Shown here: piece after piece, positions 44,758 through 56,033 of the stretch
Layout of the letters: each line of letters starts with the position of its first letter
Position numbering within the stretch: the first letter of the stretch is position 1
The notes under the pieces: generated by a model
What the model was told of the DNA's origin: nothing
What the model saw: the letters and a program-made list of their open reading frames with translations, nothing else
The model's database searches: none
DNA from: Forficula auricularia
Lineage: Eukaryota; Arthropoda; Insecta; Dermaptera; Forficulidae
DNA length: 64,000 nucleotides
Assembly: GCA_024734495.1 (NCBI GenBank)
Contig: JALMQS010000841.1
Span: 2,108,662 to 2,172,661 of the forward strand
Direction of reading: 5' to 3'
Made by a program: the position numbers and the translations under genes

Positions 44758-46680
44758 ATAATTTTTATGCTATTCTTTGTGGAATTATAGTAAGTTCTAT
44801 TTCTTTTAATTAATTTAATGCTATTTAAAATTTATTCTGAAATATCCGATATTTAAAAAAAACACAATTCTTAAGTCATATTTGACCCCGGCTGCACATA
44901 AGGACGCCAAGGGCAACGGGTTGACCACCATTTTCTCAAAAAGTACTTTTTTCTCTTCGTACTTATTCGAAAAGTTATATTTATTATTATTAACATTTTT
45001 TACGACTTAAAAATAAGATGAGTTTTTCCTTTGATCTTAATTACTTTTTAATTGTTATTTTGTTCAATCCCTGAGAAACACGGCAAATTTATTTAGTACA
45101 GTTTAATAGCTCGCATTTAATAGCCCTTAAATTACTTCCTCAATCATTTTCTTCGTCCATTAATCTCTTAAGCCCTGAAAGAACCTCAAAAATTGTTTTC
45201 TTTCTATCTTGAAATTCAACCTAAAACAGTACATGTTCAATTTGATTAAATTTTTTATCTGTGATATTTGTTTTATTTTCATTTGTGATATTAATTTTAA
45301 GATTAGTTAAGGCTGTGATATTTTATTATTTATTAGTCATTAACTAATTGTTAGACTGGGTAAATTGGAAATCATTCCCAGGCCATGAAGGAGAGAAGAA
45401 AAAATAAATAAATAAATAAACTTTGGAAAAAAATCTCTCTGATTCTTAAATATTTAGCTAAATTAGGTCTATCCGAAATGATTCCCTTAAAGTAAGAATA
45501 AAAACCAGGTTTTTACGATAATTATTTGATTGGGAACTTTTAAAGAATCATTGAATCTAATGAGAAAATAATTATCCATGAAAAAAAATGTTGTCATGTT
45601 TTTAAATTTGAACAGAATCTTTTTTTTCTTAAGGACCATATAACGCTTAATCATTAAACATTTATGAGACGTTTCGACAATCTCAAAAGTCAAAATTGTA
45701 CTAAATATGTACTTACTGTTAATCAAGTATAAAAAAATTGTTGCATTTTAAATCTTATTTTTTTTTCTTTTTTCGATTTAAAAATTCTATTGAAAAAGGG
45801 AGAAATTCTCCCGAAACGTCTGGATTTAAAATTAATGTTTTGAAGACTTTTTTTTAAAAGATATGTATTTTTTAATTATAACAAAATCAAAATAATTTGT
45901 TCTACTCAAGTATAGAAAAAACAAATTGATATGATAAATTTAGATAGAATACTTAATATTTTTTTTTTTTAGCTAAAATCCATATAAGTATATTCTTAAT
46001 TTTAATTTTACGTGTGTATTTTAATATTTTTAATTTATTTAATGAATACATCATATATAAAAGTAATTTTATGTATTTAATAGAAATTTCAAATTATATA
46101 CTACATGGTAAAATTTAAAATATTAAATATTAAATTATTTTTTTAAGTTTAGCAAAGTTTCTGATTTGGTAATAATTAATGAAATCTTGTACACGGTTTA
46201 GTATAATTGGTGCGTATTATAAAAATTTCAAATATTAAATTTTCCCATATTTTTGAAAAATACTTATGTCCTTCAAAATTTTCTCCTTCTAGATTCTAAG
46301 TTAATTTAAAAACAATCTAAACTTAAAATTATAAGGTGAATATCTTACACCTTCTAGATTTATTAAAAATACTTCTCTAATTAAATAATTTCACTAAATT
46401 TCAATCAATTTTGAGTATTGTGAGAAATCCACCCTTAAAACTAATGACATTCCTATACTGCGATGGGAGAATAAAATAAGGGTTAATGTAATCAGACCGG
46501 ATAGAAGGTTGAAAGGGCCCAGAATAGAAACTTGTATTTCGATTCTTTTGATACCAAAAAAGGGGGCTTATAAATTGTTTCATATTTTTTTAAGGGAATA
46601 GTTTTAAAGAGGATTTGAATAGCCCATCGAGATATGAAACTAGATCTAATACTAGACTTATATTAAATTTATTATGCCTA
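44758..46680. other. Intron 1 interval, mostly unrecognised
   Basis: AT-rich. At 45790-45820 a hammerhead-like string occurs: TTGAAAA, A-rich GGGAG, loop, CTCCC, GAAACGTC, with the first element degenerate. Confidence 0.45.
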
Positions 46681-46911
46681 TTGGGACCTTTAGCGCCAAA
46701 CGGTGACGAAAATGTAAGCTTTGGGGGATGATTTATTAAACGTCCAAGTCAAAGAGACTCGCTCACGGGTCCCTTAGGCTCCGTGCATTCTTTTATCTAT
46801 GATATATACTATAATACAATATTTGCCCCAATTCTCCCAAATTATTTGAATAAATAAACACAAGAGAGCGCTACCTTCGGAAGTACTGCTGCTTCTAACC
46901 CACGGTCCCTA
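46681..46911. mobile_element. 240-bp TA-flanked MITE (TAGGGACCGTGCG), copy 1
   Basis: Decayed left end TTGGGACC and right end CACGGTCCCTA. Shares the core ATATTTGCCCCAATTC and ACAAGAGAGCGCTACCTTCG with the other three copies. In Hey intron 1 shortly before exon 2. Confidence 0.8.
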
Positions 46912-47074
46912 TGGGTAAAAAAATATTATACTATATATCAGATTTAGATATTCATTATCTATTTAACATTTTTGAATTCACCGAAGTCTTGAAAAAGTTT
47001 CCCTTTTTCCTCCAATTTTATTTCTTTTTCGTCACTTTGTTCCGCATTAATAAAGTTTAATTGTTCGTTTCCAG

Positions 47075-47301
47075 TTTAGCATCGCCGACTGCAGGTACCG
47101 GAGGTGATAGTTGTCAGCTGATGACCCGCAAAAGACGCCGAGGTGTCATCGAGAAACGCCGTCGCGACCGCATCAACAGGTCGCTGAGTGAGCTTCGAAG
47201 ATTGGTACCCTCTGCAAACGAGAAACAAGCCTCGGCAAAGCTAGAAAAGGCTGAGATTCTCCAATTGACCGTCGATCATCTAAAGACGCTCCACACCAAA
47301 G
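47075..47301 (+). CDS. Hey: Hey exon 2, bHLH DNA-binding domain
   Basis: The acceptor TTTCCAG ends at 47074 and the donor G|GTAAGA follows 47301. The first base completes an Asn codon from exon 1. The exon encodes [16 protein letters not shown] followed by the whole bHLH: basic region [17 protein letters not shown], helix 1 [10 protein letters not shown], loop [10 protein letters not shown], helix 2 [18 protein letters not shown] Gly stands in the basic region (RRRGVIEK) where Hairy/E(spl) proteins have Pro; this substitution is diagnostic of the Hey subfamily and goes with preference for CACGTG/CACGCG sites. The domain dimerises with itself or other bHLH repressors. A copy of the TA-flanked 240-bp MITE lies just before the exon (46681-46911) and another 188 bp after it (47490-47735). 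No frameshift or missing key residue is seen. Confidence 0.97.
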
Positions 47302-47489
47302 GTAAGAACTCATATTTTTCGATTATCCTACCACATTAGAATCTAGTAGTGACTGAAAGAAATTGATAAGAATTATTACCAAAAATAATATAAAACTTTA
47401 CCATTTTTAAAATAAGCCGTATTAGCTTTACTGGTTCAAAGCAGAAGGTTCAAAATCAAGCCTCAAAATCACAAAGATTTGACCGGCTA

Positions 47490-47735
47490 TAGGGACCGTG
47501 AGTCACGAGGTTACCGCCAACTGGCGACGAAAATATAAGCTTTGGGGGATGATTTTTTAAACGATCAAGACAAAGAGATTCGCTCACAGCCCCCAAGGCT
47601 CCGTGCACTCTTTTATCTATGATATATACTATAATACAATATTTGCCCCAATTCTCCCAAATTATTTGAATAAATAAACACAAGAGAGCGCTACCTTCGG
47701 CAGAAGTGTTGTCTATGTTTAACGCACGGTCCCCA
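47490..47735. mobile_element. 240-bp TA-flanked MITE, copy 2
   Basis: TAGGGACCGTGAGTCAC at the left, ACGCACGGTCCCCA at the right, TA on each side (47488-47489, 47736-47737). In Hey intron 2, 188 bp past exon 2. Confidence 0.87.
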
Positions 47736-47839
47736 TATCCGACTCCAGCATTTACAATAGTGACACTTAAATAAAGAATCATACTTATTGTATGTACATT
47801 AGGATCTAGCTAAATGGACTGTAGTATTTATTTATTTAT

Positions 47840-47962
47840 TTCCCTGTTAGTACACTTGGCTTAGAAGATGTTTTCTAGGCACTAGGAGATCTTCTAGAAA
47901 TCTTAAAGACAATAAGAGCTGAATAAGACATCTAGAGCGAGTGTGCTATCTGGGTTATTGCC
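47840..47962. mobile_element. Short TIR element (GATAGCACACTCGCTC), copy 1
   Basis: CCCTGTTAGTACACTTGGCT faces AGAGCGAGTGTGCTATCTGG. Better copy at 50548-50669. Confidence 0.6.
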
Positions 47963-48199
47963 TTTATTGGTTACAAAGTTCTTTATTATAAATATTTACC
48001 ATTTACATTTTGCTATTTACAAATTTATTTACATTCATACTGCTTGTTTTTAGTTTATAATATGTGAAATCAGGCCCCTTAGGGCAAAGGCCTCTCACAA
48101 CATAAGTGGACTGTAGTATCAGGGACCAAAAAAATAAATAAATAAATAATAAGTAGTTGAATCATCAGGCGGTTTCTTGTGGTCTTTGTTTGTATGTTG

Positions 48200-49610
48200 A
48201 TCAAAATAATAATAATAATAATAATAATAATTCCATTAAAAATTAGAACATTTTATCTAAACTTTATAGGTTTCCGTCTAAAAGTGCACAGGTACTCTAT
48301 TCGTATTCCTACGATGTCTATCAGTATGTTTGTTCGTCTGTCTGAGCATTTTAGCTTGTTAATTAAATGAGATACAATTTAATTTAATTAATTTTCTTCA
48401 AATTCAAACAACGTTTTAAAATTTTATTTAATGATTATTTTGGGAAATGGTGATTTTTTTCTTGGGGACAAAAACAAAAAATATTTTTTATCATGAAATG
48501 TGAGTTAAGTTAAAGATCTAATTAATTAAAATATTTAATTTTTTTTAATTTATATTACTTCTAAATGACGATGTGAGATTATCCCCTTAACAACGACAAA
48601 TAAGATACCTAATAATAACGATATCTCTAGTATTTTCTAAGTTATAAGGTTATAAGTTATAAAAGATATGAAACCCTCGGTTTGCGGTCCGACCTTATTC
48701 AATTTAGGGCTTTACCCTATCATAAATAAAATAGCTTTTATTCGATTTCAGCTTAAAGATTTAATAATTTCAATTTTTTTTCAATCCTTCCTCTTCCATT
48801 TTATTTAAGTTTTAATTTTTTCGCTTCCTGAGCTATAATATTTAATAATTCTAATTTTTCTTAATCCTCCCAATTCTTCAAAATATACATTTAAATTAAA
48901 GCCACCTCGCTACAAAATTTCAGCTTTCATGGTTTTCTGAGCTTGCATATTTATTAGTCTTGTTCAGAGGGAATCGTGTAGGTTCAAGGAGAAATACTAT
49001 ATTTAGAAATAGATTACTAAGTAAGTTTCACAAATAAAAGAATATTGCTTATCAGCTAATCTCAATAGATATTACGGTCAACGAGGCCATCTTCAGGAGT
49101 TATTAATGTAAGCTCCTGAAGATGGGCTCCTCGTCCAAAATATATATTGAGTCCTGCTGGGCGTACTAAAATTAGGACATAGGGTTGTATTGACCACTCC
49201 ACAAGGATAATAATGGATAAGCCATTAGGTGTTAAAATTACCACTATTGAATTTATTTAGGTAAAGTAAAATTATATAGGTAATTACATAAATAGAATAA
49301 TAGAGGTGTAATAATTACGAACTTAAGAGTGAAAGGTTTAAACTTAATAAAAATACATTGAATAGAAAATGTTTTTTATTCTGAGTAGTATACAATTGAT
49401 AAGCTTTGTTTGTAAACGTCGATACATATTTATAATTTCCAATATTTAGTAAAGTGACTCGCCTACTAAAGAAATCAACAGTTTTCACACTTTATTATGA
49501 GAATTTACATAAAGTCATACTTTTAATCTTTTTCAAAAAAAAAATTATTTTAATTTTCAAGCAATTTAATTTCGTAACTCATTTTCTTGACTCATAGTTT
49601 TTTAAATTTA
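48200..49610. other. Intron 2 interval, mostly unrecognised
   Basis: AAT microsatellite at 48205-48231. At 49076-49140 an inverted pair CTGAAGATGG.CTC (minus 49076-49097, plus 49116-49122 onward) resembles the hammerhead-like strings but lacks GAAAC. Confidence 0.45.
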
Positions 49611-49614
49611 AAAT

Positions 49615-49862
49615 AAATTATTAAGAAAGATTCTAAATTTAAGGTAAAAATTTCAAAGATTTTAGTAGAATAATTTTATATTGCTTATCACCTTATCAGA
49701 GGAGGTTCATCCCCTCAGGAGTTGAACCTGAGAATCAACATACTTTCCGGGCAGTTGATCTAACCATTGAGATAAAAATCTCTCCGACTCGCAATATAAA
49801 TATATTTCTATTAAAATCTTTGAAATTTTGACCTTAATTTTAGAATCTTTCTTAATAATATA
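49615..49862. repeat. Inverted repeat enclosing a tRNA-like sequence
   Basis: TATTAAGAAAGATTCTAAAT and TTTCAAAGATTTTAGTAGAA at the left are mirrored at the right. The centre (49698-49793) on the minus strand has TCTCAATGGTTAGATC and the B-box-like GGTTCAACTCC. It does not fold as a tRNA. A similar design is at 37911-38206. Confidence 0.7.
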
Positions 49863-50174
49863 TTCTGGTTTTCAGACATCTAGTTGATTTTTGAAAAAAT
49901 TTACCACCTAATTTTCAAAAAAGATACTTAATTATTTTGATTTATTAAAATAAATTATTTTTACGGCAACGAAATGTGCTTAATTTTGAAGAGATCTCTT
50001 AATAGTAGTAAAAGCTAGTAGCGAGATTGTGGTTAATTTTTTCTGGTATTTATTAATAAATTTCTAAATAAAGTTATTTATTTATAAAATACTCCTAAAT
50101 ATTTATTTAAAATATGTATATAATAATTTTATTTTAATGGAAAAAATGCTGATATGGAATTAGCTACCTTATTA

Positions 50175-50413
50175 TAGGGACCGTGCGTCACGCCAACTGG
50201 CGACGAAAATATAAGCTTTGGGGGATGACTTATTAAACGTCCAGGACAAAGAGACTAGCTTACGGACCCCTAGGCTCCTTCCATTATTTTATCTATGATA
50301 TATACTATAATACAATATTTGCCCTAATTCCCCCAAATTATTTGAATAAATAAACACAAGAGAGCGCTACCTTCGGCAGTAGTGCTGTCTCTATGTTAAA
50401 CGCACGGTCCCTA
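50175..50413. mobile_element. 240-bp TA-flanked MITE, copy 3
   Basis: TAGGGACCGTGCGTCAC and ACGCACGGTCCCTA form the inverted ends, TA at 50173-50174 and 50414-50415. The best preserved copy. Confidence 0.9.
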
Positions 50414-50547
50414 TAAGAAGGGATTTATCATAACCACCGGGCTATTGGATAAGGATATTCAAAGGACGCGTATAATTCTATTTATTTCTTATATATGCTA
50501 AAATATGTTTTGTATTTATATATTTATTTATTTTAATTTCATCCCTG

Positions 50548-50669
50548 ATAGCACACTCGCTCTAGATTCTAGACGATGTCTAATAAACACCAAGATATCT
50601 TAAAAACATCTTAAAGGCAACAAGACTCGATTAAGACATCTTCTGGATAGAGCGTGCTATCAGGGATGA
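50548..50669. mobile_element. 122-bp TIR element (ATCCCTGATAGCACACTC), copy 2
   Basis: CATCCCTGATAGCACACTCG faces GAGCGTGCTATCAGGGATG; AGACGATGTCT and AAGACATCTTCT continue the inversion. Confidence 0.8.
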
Positions 50670-51284
50670 TGGACTGTGTAAAAAATATAATAAGCAATAC
50701 GGTAGTCGAGGAAAATACTGATCACCTGTAATATTTGATTCTGAGTCGCAGTATTTTACTACTTTTAAGACATCAGCTATCTTCAGTAAAAAATTATTTA
50801 GTTAATTGGAAATACCGTACCTAAAACGAGGTAAAAATTGCGAAAATTTTGGTTAAAACATTATTTCATTTGAAATATAACGCTTTTTAAAACATTAATG
50901 GTTTATAATAAGGCAGGGGAAGTTATTTATTAACTTATACTTTACACTTTGAAATGCATTTGTGTAAGTGACAAAATCGAAACTCTCAAAGGGTTCCGCT
51001 CCCTTCAAACCCATTAATAATGAGCTATAGTCGTTAATAATCTCGTTTACTTGCAAAATGTTTCCACTATTTTTTTTTTATTTTCTATATACAATCTATT
51101 TTTCAACTAATTTAGTGCAAAAGTTAGTCAAGAACAAAGCGAGAACCAGCCATTCATTTTTTCCATCCACGCGTTTAAATCTCCCTTCTATTATGATGGA
51201 TTTTTATTTTAAGATTAGTTGGTTTTGTTTTTTTTTTATTGTCTTTTAGGTCTATTCATTGGTTCTTGAAACCGGATAAACAAA

Positions 51285-51480
51285 AACGAAAATAACAAAA
51301 TATACGGTGTTTGGTGGAAAATTTCGAATGGTCACTCGGCGGGGGTCACGTGTGTGGGTCACGGCTTCGATGACCGGTTCAACGGGTCCTCGTTTCCGGA
51401 TCGGAGCCAATTCGATGGGGTTCTTTTTCACACTGACCAATCTAATTGGAAATTACAGTCATGCGTAGAAATGAACCAGG
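51285..51480. promoter_or_regulatory. Second GC-rich island in Hey intron 2, possible regulatory element
   Basis: This block is richer in G+C than its flanks and has no second copy visible in the window. It holds GTCACGTG (CACGTG at 51347-51352), a following TGTGGGTCAC, ACCGGT, and an ATTTGCAAAAT octamer-like string near 51492. CACGTG is a class B E-box that Hey-type bHLH repressors can bind. Function is inferred only from composition and motifs. Confidence 0.3.
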
Positions 51481-51572
51481 AAATCGAAGCCTCATTTGCA
51501 AAATCATAGCCCATTCTTCATTTCATTAACACTATCGGTAATTAAGAAATATCCTGATTATATCAGTATAAT

Positions 51573-51723
51573 CGAGGCGTGAACCGCGATTGGAAATAGA
51601 TGTACACAGTCTTTGGAATTAGTTTAGAATTCATTAGATAATCTATTGTCATCTATTGTCTTCTACTTGGAAAGTGTAAGTGGAAGTAGGTGTACACGAT
51701 TTTAGGTCGCGGTTCACCCCTCG
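51573..51723. mobile_element. CGAGGGGTGAACCGCG MITE, copy 2
   Basis: CGAGGCGTGAACCGCGATT to TCGCGGTTCACCCCTCG. Octamers AGTATAAT (51565-51572) and AGTATTAT (51724-51731) match at seven positions. Confidence 0.87.
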
Positions 51724-51766
51724 AGTATTATGAAGTGGCGTGCGGTCCATGGATGCTGTGGATAAT

Positions 51767-51910
51767 CTATCTTGTTTGCTTTGTTTTGTTTTTAATAATT
51801 TTCTTTATACAATAAAAATAAAAATGACCCGATTGTGTTGGTTTTTATTTTGACCACCAGTCTGTTTACCAACAGACAGATACCAATTGGGAAACTGAGA
51901 ATTCCCTAAA
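51767..51910 (+). repeat. Direct repeat in Hey intron 2, second copy at 54600-54745
   Basis: AATCTATCTTGTTTGCTTTG, AATAAAAATGACCCGATT and GTTTACCAAC.GA.AGATACC recur with few changes. Confidence 0.8.
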
Positions 51911-53610
51911 ATCTCAGAAAAAACTGGATACTCGAAAATTTAAAAATAAAACGAATAAAAACTTTTTTTTAATACATTATTATCGGAAAGTCATAAAATT
52001 GTTTATTATGATCAGGTAGACAAAATATTAATTTAAAAAAGTGGCTAAGTGCAAGCATACTTGCAAACCGTAGGTATAGTAATTTTTAACATTTTACATC
52101 CAAACTAATTATTTTATAGCAACCAAAAAAATACTTTTTGAAAGTACTCAGACAGAGCAACTAAGATAGAAAGGTGTAGTATAAAATGAAGCTTAGGATT
52201 TAAGACCTGAGGATTTAGTGAATTCAGCGCTAAAAAACAGCTGTCCAAATAAATCTTTATCCTGAAAATATATAAAATTGGTTTGTTAGAAGTGAATTCA
52301 TTCAAAAATTTTCAATTTTTTTTTTTTTTTTTGCTCATGCTGAAAAATGCCTGGAACGTGGAGGAAAATCATTTTCAACCATTTTTTTCTATCTGTGTTT
52401 CTGGATTCAGATACCCACGAAAACTTAAAGAATGTTTCAAAAAATATTTTTTTTTTGAGATTTTAATCCGTTTCTATAGTAAAAAAATAATGAACATTCA
52501 AACAGGTGTGTTTTGCATTATTCTCCAAAACTGCAAACAACGCACTGTATCTTGAAAAAGTTTCAATATAACCTGATCCCTACACCAATTTACACACATT
52601 TACTCACACACAAACAAACACACTCCATGACTAATGGCTTAAATAGTCTTTAGTTCCCGAAGGCCAATAAAAAATTTTTTTCACTTTTTGCTCTACTTAT
52701 AAGAAGTAGTAGAAAGAATCTTTCGGACTGAAGTATTCATTGAGGAATTAGAAATTTATTTATTTCCTAGTTTTTCACGACATTTTTGCTTCAATATGTC
52801 TTCATGTTTTGATAGAATCAGATATTTCACTATTAATAAAAATAACATTGATGCTAATATAATTATTTGACCTGATTTTAATTTTGAAATTAAAGATCCA
52901 AAAGTCGCCGAAAATATTTTAAAAATTTATATTAACTATTATTTTAATTTTACTATAGGTAGTTTATCCTGAAATCTTTTTACAAATTACCAGACTGACC
53001 TCCAAACACACTAAGATATATTATTAAATGGTCTTTAATCGAACTGCTTGTTCATTACATTTTATTTAAACGACATTTAGTTACTGTACTAAAACAAATA
53101 TGTATGTTCAGTTGACTATCTCTAAGGGGCGGATTTGAGTGTGTTCCAAAATAAAGATAGAATTCAGCTACCAGAGAAATAAATTAATACGAACGAAGAT
53201 TGTTTTATAAAAGAATTGTATTTATTGATACAATTTGATGGCTGTATATGTATATAATTAAGTAATGGAGAGGGATTCAGCCAATGGGTAGCCTCTGCTG
53301 AATAAAAAACTCCCAATTATAGAAAACGTTTCGGCTTTTAATTAAATAATGCCATCATCAGTTCCTAAGAGCTGAAAAAAGCGATAGAGCACACATGTAA
53401 AATTACAATAAATTGTATTTATTTATTATATACAAAAACAATCAATAAATTTTCTCAACATATGTACATATGAATACATACGAGTATTTTGTAATTTTTG
53501 AAGAGACACTGATAAGTAAATTGAGTAGATATTGATGAGCGAGTCCAAAACTCAAAAAAAGAAGATAATTTAAACTATCTTTTTAACCGACTTCAAAAAA
53601 GGAGGAGGTT
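51911..53610. other. Intron 2 interval, mostly unrecognised
   Basis: AT-rich. 52330-52470 resembles 2150-2400 (GATACCCACG, GAGATTTTAATCCGTTTCT). At 53321-53373 the minus strand has a hammerhead-like core CTGATGA-T-GGC…GCC-GAAACG. Confidence 0.45.
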
Positions 53611-54060
53611 CTCTATTCGATTCATCAGTTCGATCCCAGCAAGAAGCAAAGTGAATTTATTTGAAAAATAATAAAAAAAAGGCCCCTCGGCTCCAGAAAC
53701 TGACAATCTCTGGTTCTACAAAAACCTCGCGCATGCGCAGGACAAAATTTCTTAACAAGCGACGTGAGAGGCAAAACAAGATTACCCCAGGTGGTAACCA
53801 ATCCACCCACCCTCGAGTGGCAACCGGGTATTCAGATTCTGGGGGACCCGGACGATCACGAAATCAAAGGAAGAAACAATGGAAGAATAACGCCAAAAAT
53901 CCATACATACCTGGGCACCATTAACATCAACACACTCATCCGGCCAGGAAAATTACATAGCCTGACCATGGAACTCGATATCACGTTCCGGAAAAAGATA
54001 GAGGCGTGAAAGGTCCAACCAGAAAGAGACATCAAGCTTTGCGTGATCCCAAGGGTCCAA
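53580..54060 (+). mobile_element. LINE 5' fragment, start of AP endonuclease
   Basis: Begins with AACCGACTTCAAAAAAGGAG, a string I associate with widespread insect repeats. The plus-strand frame reaches TYLGTININTLIRPGKLHSLT, which matches the entry of LINE apurinic-endonuclease domains (I-G-T-x-N-V-N-T-L…G-K). An upstream frame (RNQRKKQWKNNAKN) is basic as in ORF1/spacer regions. It stops before the catalytic residues, so only a fragment remains. Confidence 0.55.
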
Positions 54061-54599
54061 ACGCAAAAAAAATGTTTTAATAATAATAAAAATCAATTTC
54101 TCAAATGAATAATAGAATTGATTTCAGCCCTGTAAAAGCCAATTGTAAGATTGTGAATGTGAGAAAAACTTGGCATGATTTACGTCCATTTCGAATCAAT
54201 GAAGTGAAATAAAATGGTTTTAGGCCTTTGATCATTCATTCCACTCCTTTTTCGCTCCCTTCTAATTGTAAGTGAAAGAAATCGATGCAGACCCTTTGAC
54301 TTGTGCTATTCTTTCAAAATCGCCCTTCATATTTTCCCCCTTATATATTTTCGACCCCTTTAAGATGAACGCGGGAATCTATTTCCAAAATAGGATTCTA
54401 TTCAAAGAACGCCTCTCTTAATCAACCATATCTTGACATGTATAGTTTCTACGAACAATAATAATATTAATCCAAAAGATGACAAGTTTAAAAATATTTA
54501 AAATTCAAAATGAGAGAAATAAAATAAAACGAGACAATTTCTTCCTCAAACTACTACGTTCACCAAAGTAAAATAAATTAATGTTAGTAAACAACAAAC

Positions 54600-54745
54600 T
54601 AATAATCTATCTTGTTTGCTTTGTTTTGTTTTTAATAATTTTCTTTATACAATAAAAATAAAAATGACCCGATTATGTTGGTTTTTATTTTGACCATCAG
54701 TCAGCGCTGTTTACCAACGGATAGATACCATTTGGGAAACTGATA
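54600..54745 (+). repeat. Direct repeat in Hey intron 2, copy 2
   Basis: See 51767-51910. Confidence 0.8.
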
Positions 54746-55299
54746 ATTCTGATACACTATCTGGTGGTCTAAATTGAAACTAGCCACTGTAGGTCTAAAA
54801 ATAAGTCACGCCCCTATTAATGTTCCCAATAGTGACCTTCCAATTATCATATTTTTATAACAAATATATAATAATAGATTTGATGAGTTTTATATAATTA
54901 GTATATACAAAAAAGGATTTACAAACAAAGATCTTATTAAATATATTTTAGTTTATGTCTGAAAGAGTTCCGCCCCTTCGGGAATTGATTCAAAGTGCCA
55001 AAAATACTAACCCAAACCATTTTATTGAAATATTGTGGTTAATAGAAAATATTAATAATTATTTTTTTCTTTACCCTGGTCTAAGCTGGAGGATAAATAT
55101 AAAAATCTCAATCAGGTTTTAACAATGCTTTTACCTATAATACTATACATACCTCTATTATCTATATTGAAAAACTCCCCTTTGATTATTCGTTCAGATT
55201 CTATAATAGGGTATTTATTTATTTTGCGTTGAATTGGTTCAAGTTAATTGTTTATTTTTTTTCGATGGGTACCCCGTTAAGTAATTGTCGGTGTACTTG

Positions 55300-55500
55300 G
55301 CACAAGGATATCGTGTGAGGACCTGAACCTGAACGGCGTCAGCTGGCTGACGGCGCGCCGCGTGGGAATCCACAAGTGGTTCCGCCGGACACCTGTCGTC
55401 CAATTCCCACGTGCAAATGATGAAACAATTTCAAACGCGCATCCGGAACACCTCTGCCCCACCACCCTGGTTTTGCACCTTTCTAGACAACAAATCACTC
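55300..55500. promoter_or_regulatory. Candidate Notch-responsive enhancer in Hey intron 2
   Basis: A GC-rich island of about 200 bp in an AT-rich intron. It contains CGTGGGAA (55361-55368) and TTCCCACG (55404-55411), two perfect Su(H)/CSL sites facing each other with a 35-bp spacer. The second overlaps a CACGTG box (55408-55413). E-boxes CAGCTG (55340-55345) and CACCTG (55390-55395) are alongside. I saw no second copy in this window, unlike the surrounding MITEs. Facing CSL sites plus E-boxes resemble the Su(H)-paired-site plus proneural-site arrangement of E(spl) enhancers, but the spacer is wider than the 15-17 bp of classical paired sites. No convincing coding frame was found. Confidence 0.55.
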
Positions 55501-55528
55501 ATTGATTTAATTATTAATATATATTCCC

Positions 55529-55693
55529 CGAGGGGTGAACCGCGATTTAATTAAGTTTACACTGTCTTTGGAATTATTTGTAATTACTTTGGAATTCATT
55601 AGATAATCCATTGTCATCTATTGTCTTCTACTTAGAAATGAAAGTGGAAGTGGAAATAGGTGTACACGATTTTAAGTCGCGGTTCACCCCTCG
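55529..55693. mobile_element. CGAGGGGTGAACCGCG MITE, copy 3, perfect 8-bp target duplication
   Basis: CGAGGGGTGAACCGCGATTT to TCGCGGTTCACCCCTCG, bordered by ATATTCCC at 55521-55528 and 55694-55701. Its left border is only about 30 bp from the candidate enhancer at 55300-55500. Confidence 0.92.
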
Positions 55694-56033
55694 ATATTCC
55701 CTTTATTTTATTAAACAAATCCGAAATTGATTTTTTCAATACAACTACATGCACTAATTCTGGATACAATAAGGTGGTCTTGAGCTGCCATCAGTTCTCC
55801 ATTAAAGTTCTACCAGTCAGTCTTTCCAAAAACAAAATACTTCTAATAGTACAAGATCCCGACTTAGATCATCTAACTTTACCTATCGAGTTTCCTAATG
55901 AAATTAATATTTTGATAATATCCTATACTACTAAAGCTCATTTGTGCCTGCCCCTGTATGTATCTATGAAACTATGTCCGTCATCCCAACAAAAACAGTC
56001 GTCATAGTTACCAATTTAAATGAAATTATCTAT

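Noticed and set aside
55277..55498. 73-codon frame on the minus strand over the intron 2 island
   Set aside because: No recognisable domain, no splice context, and the island is better explained by clustered transcription-factor sites.
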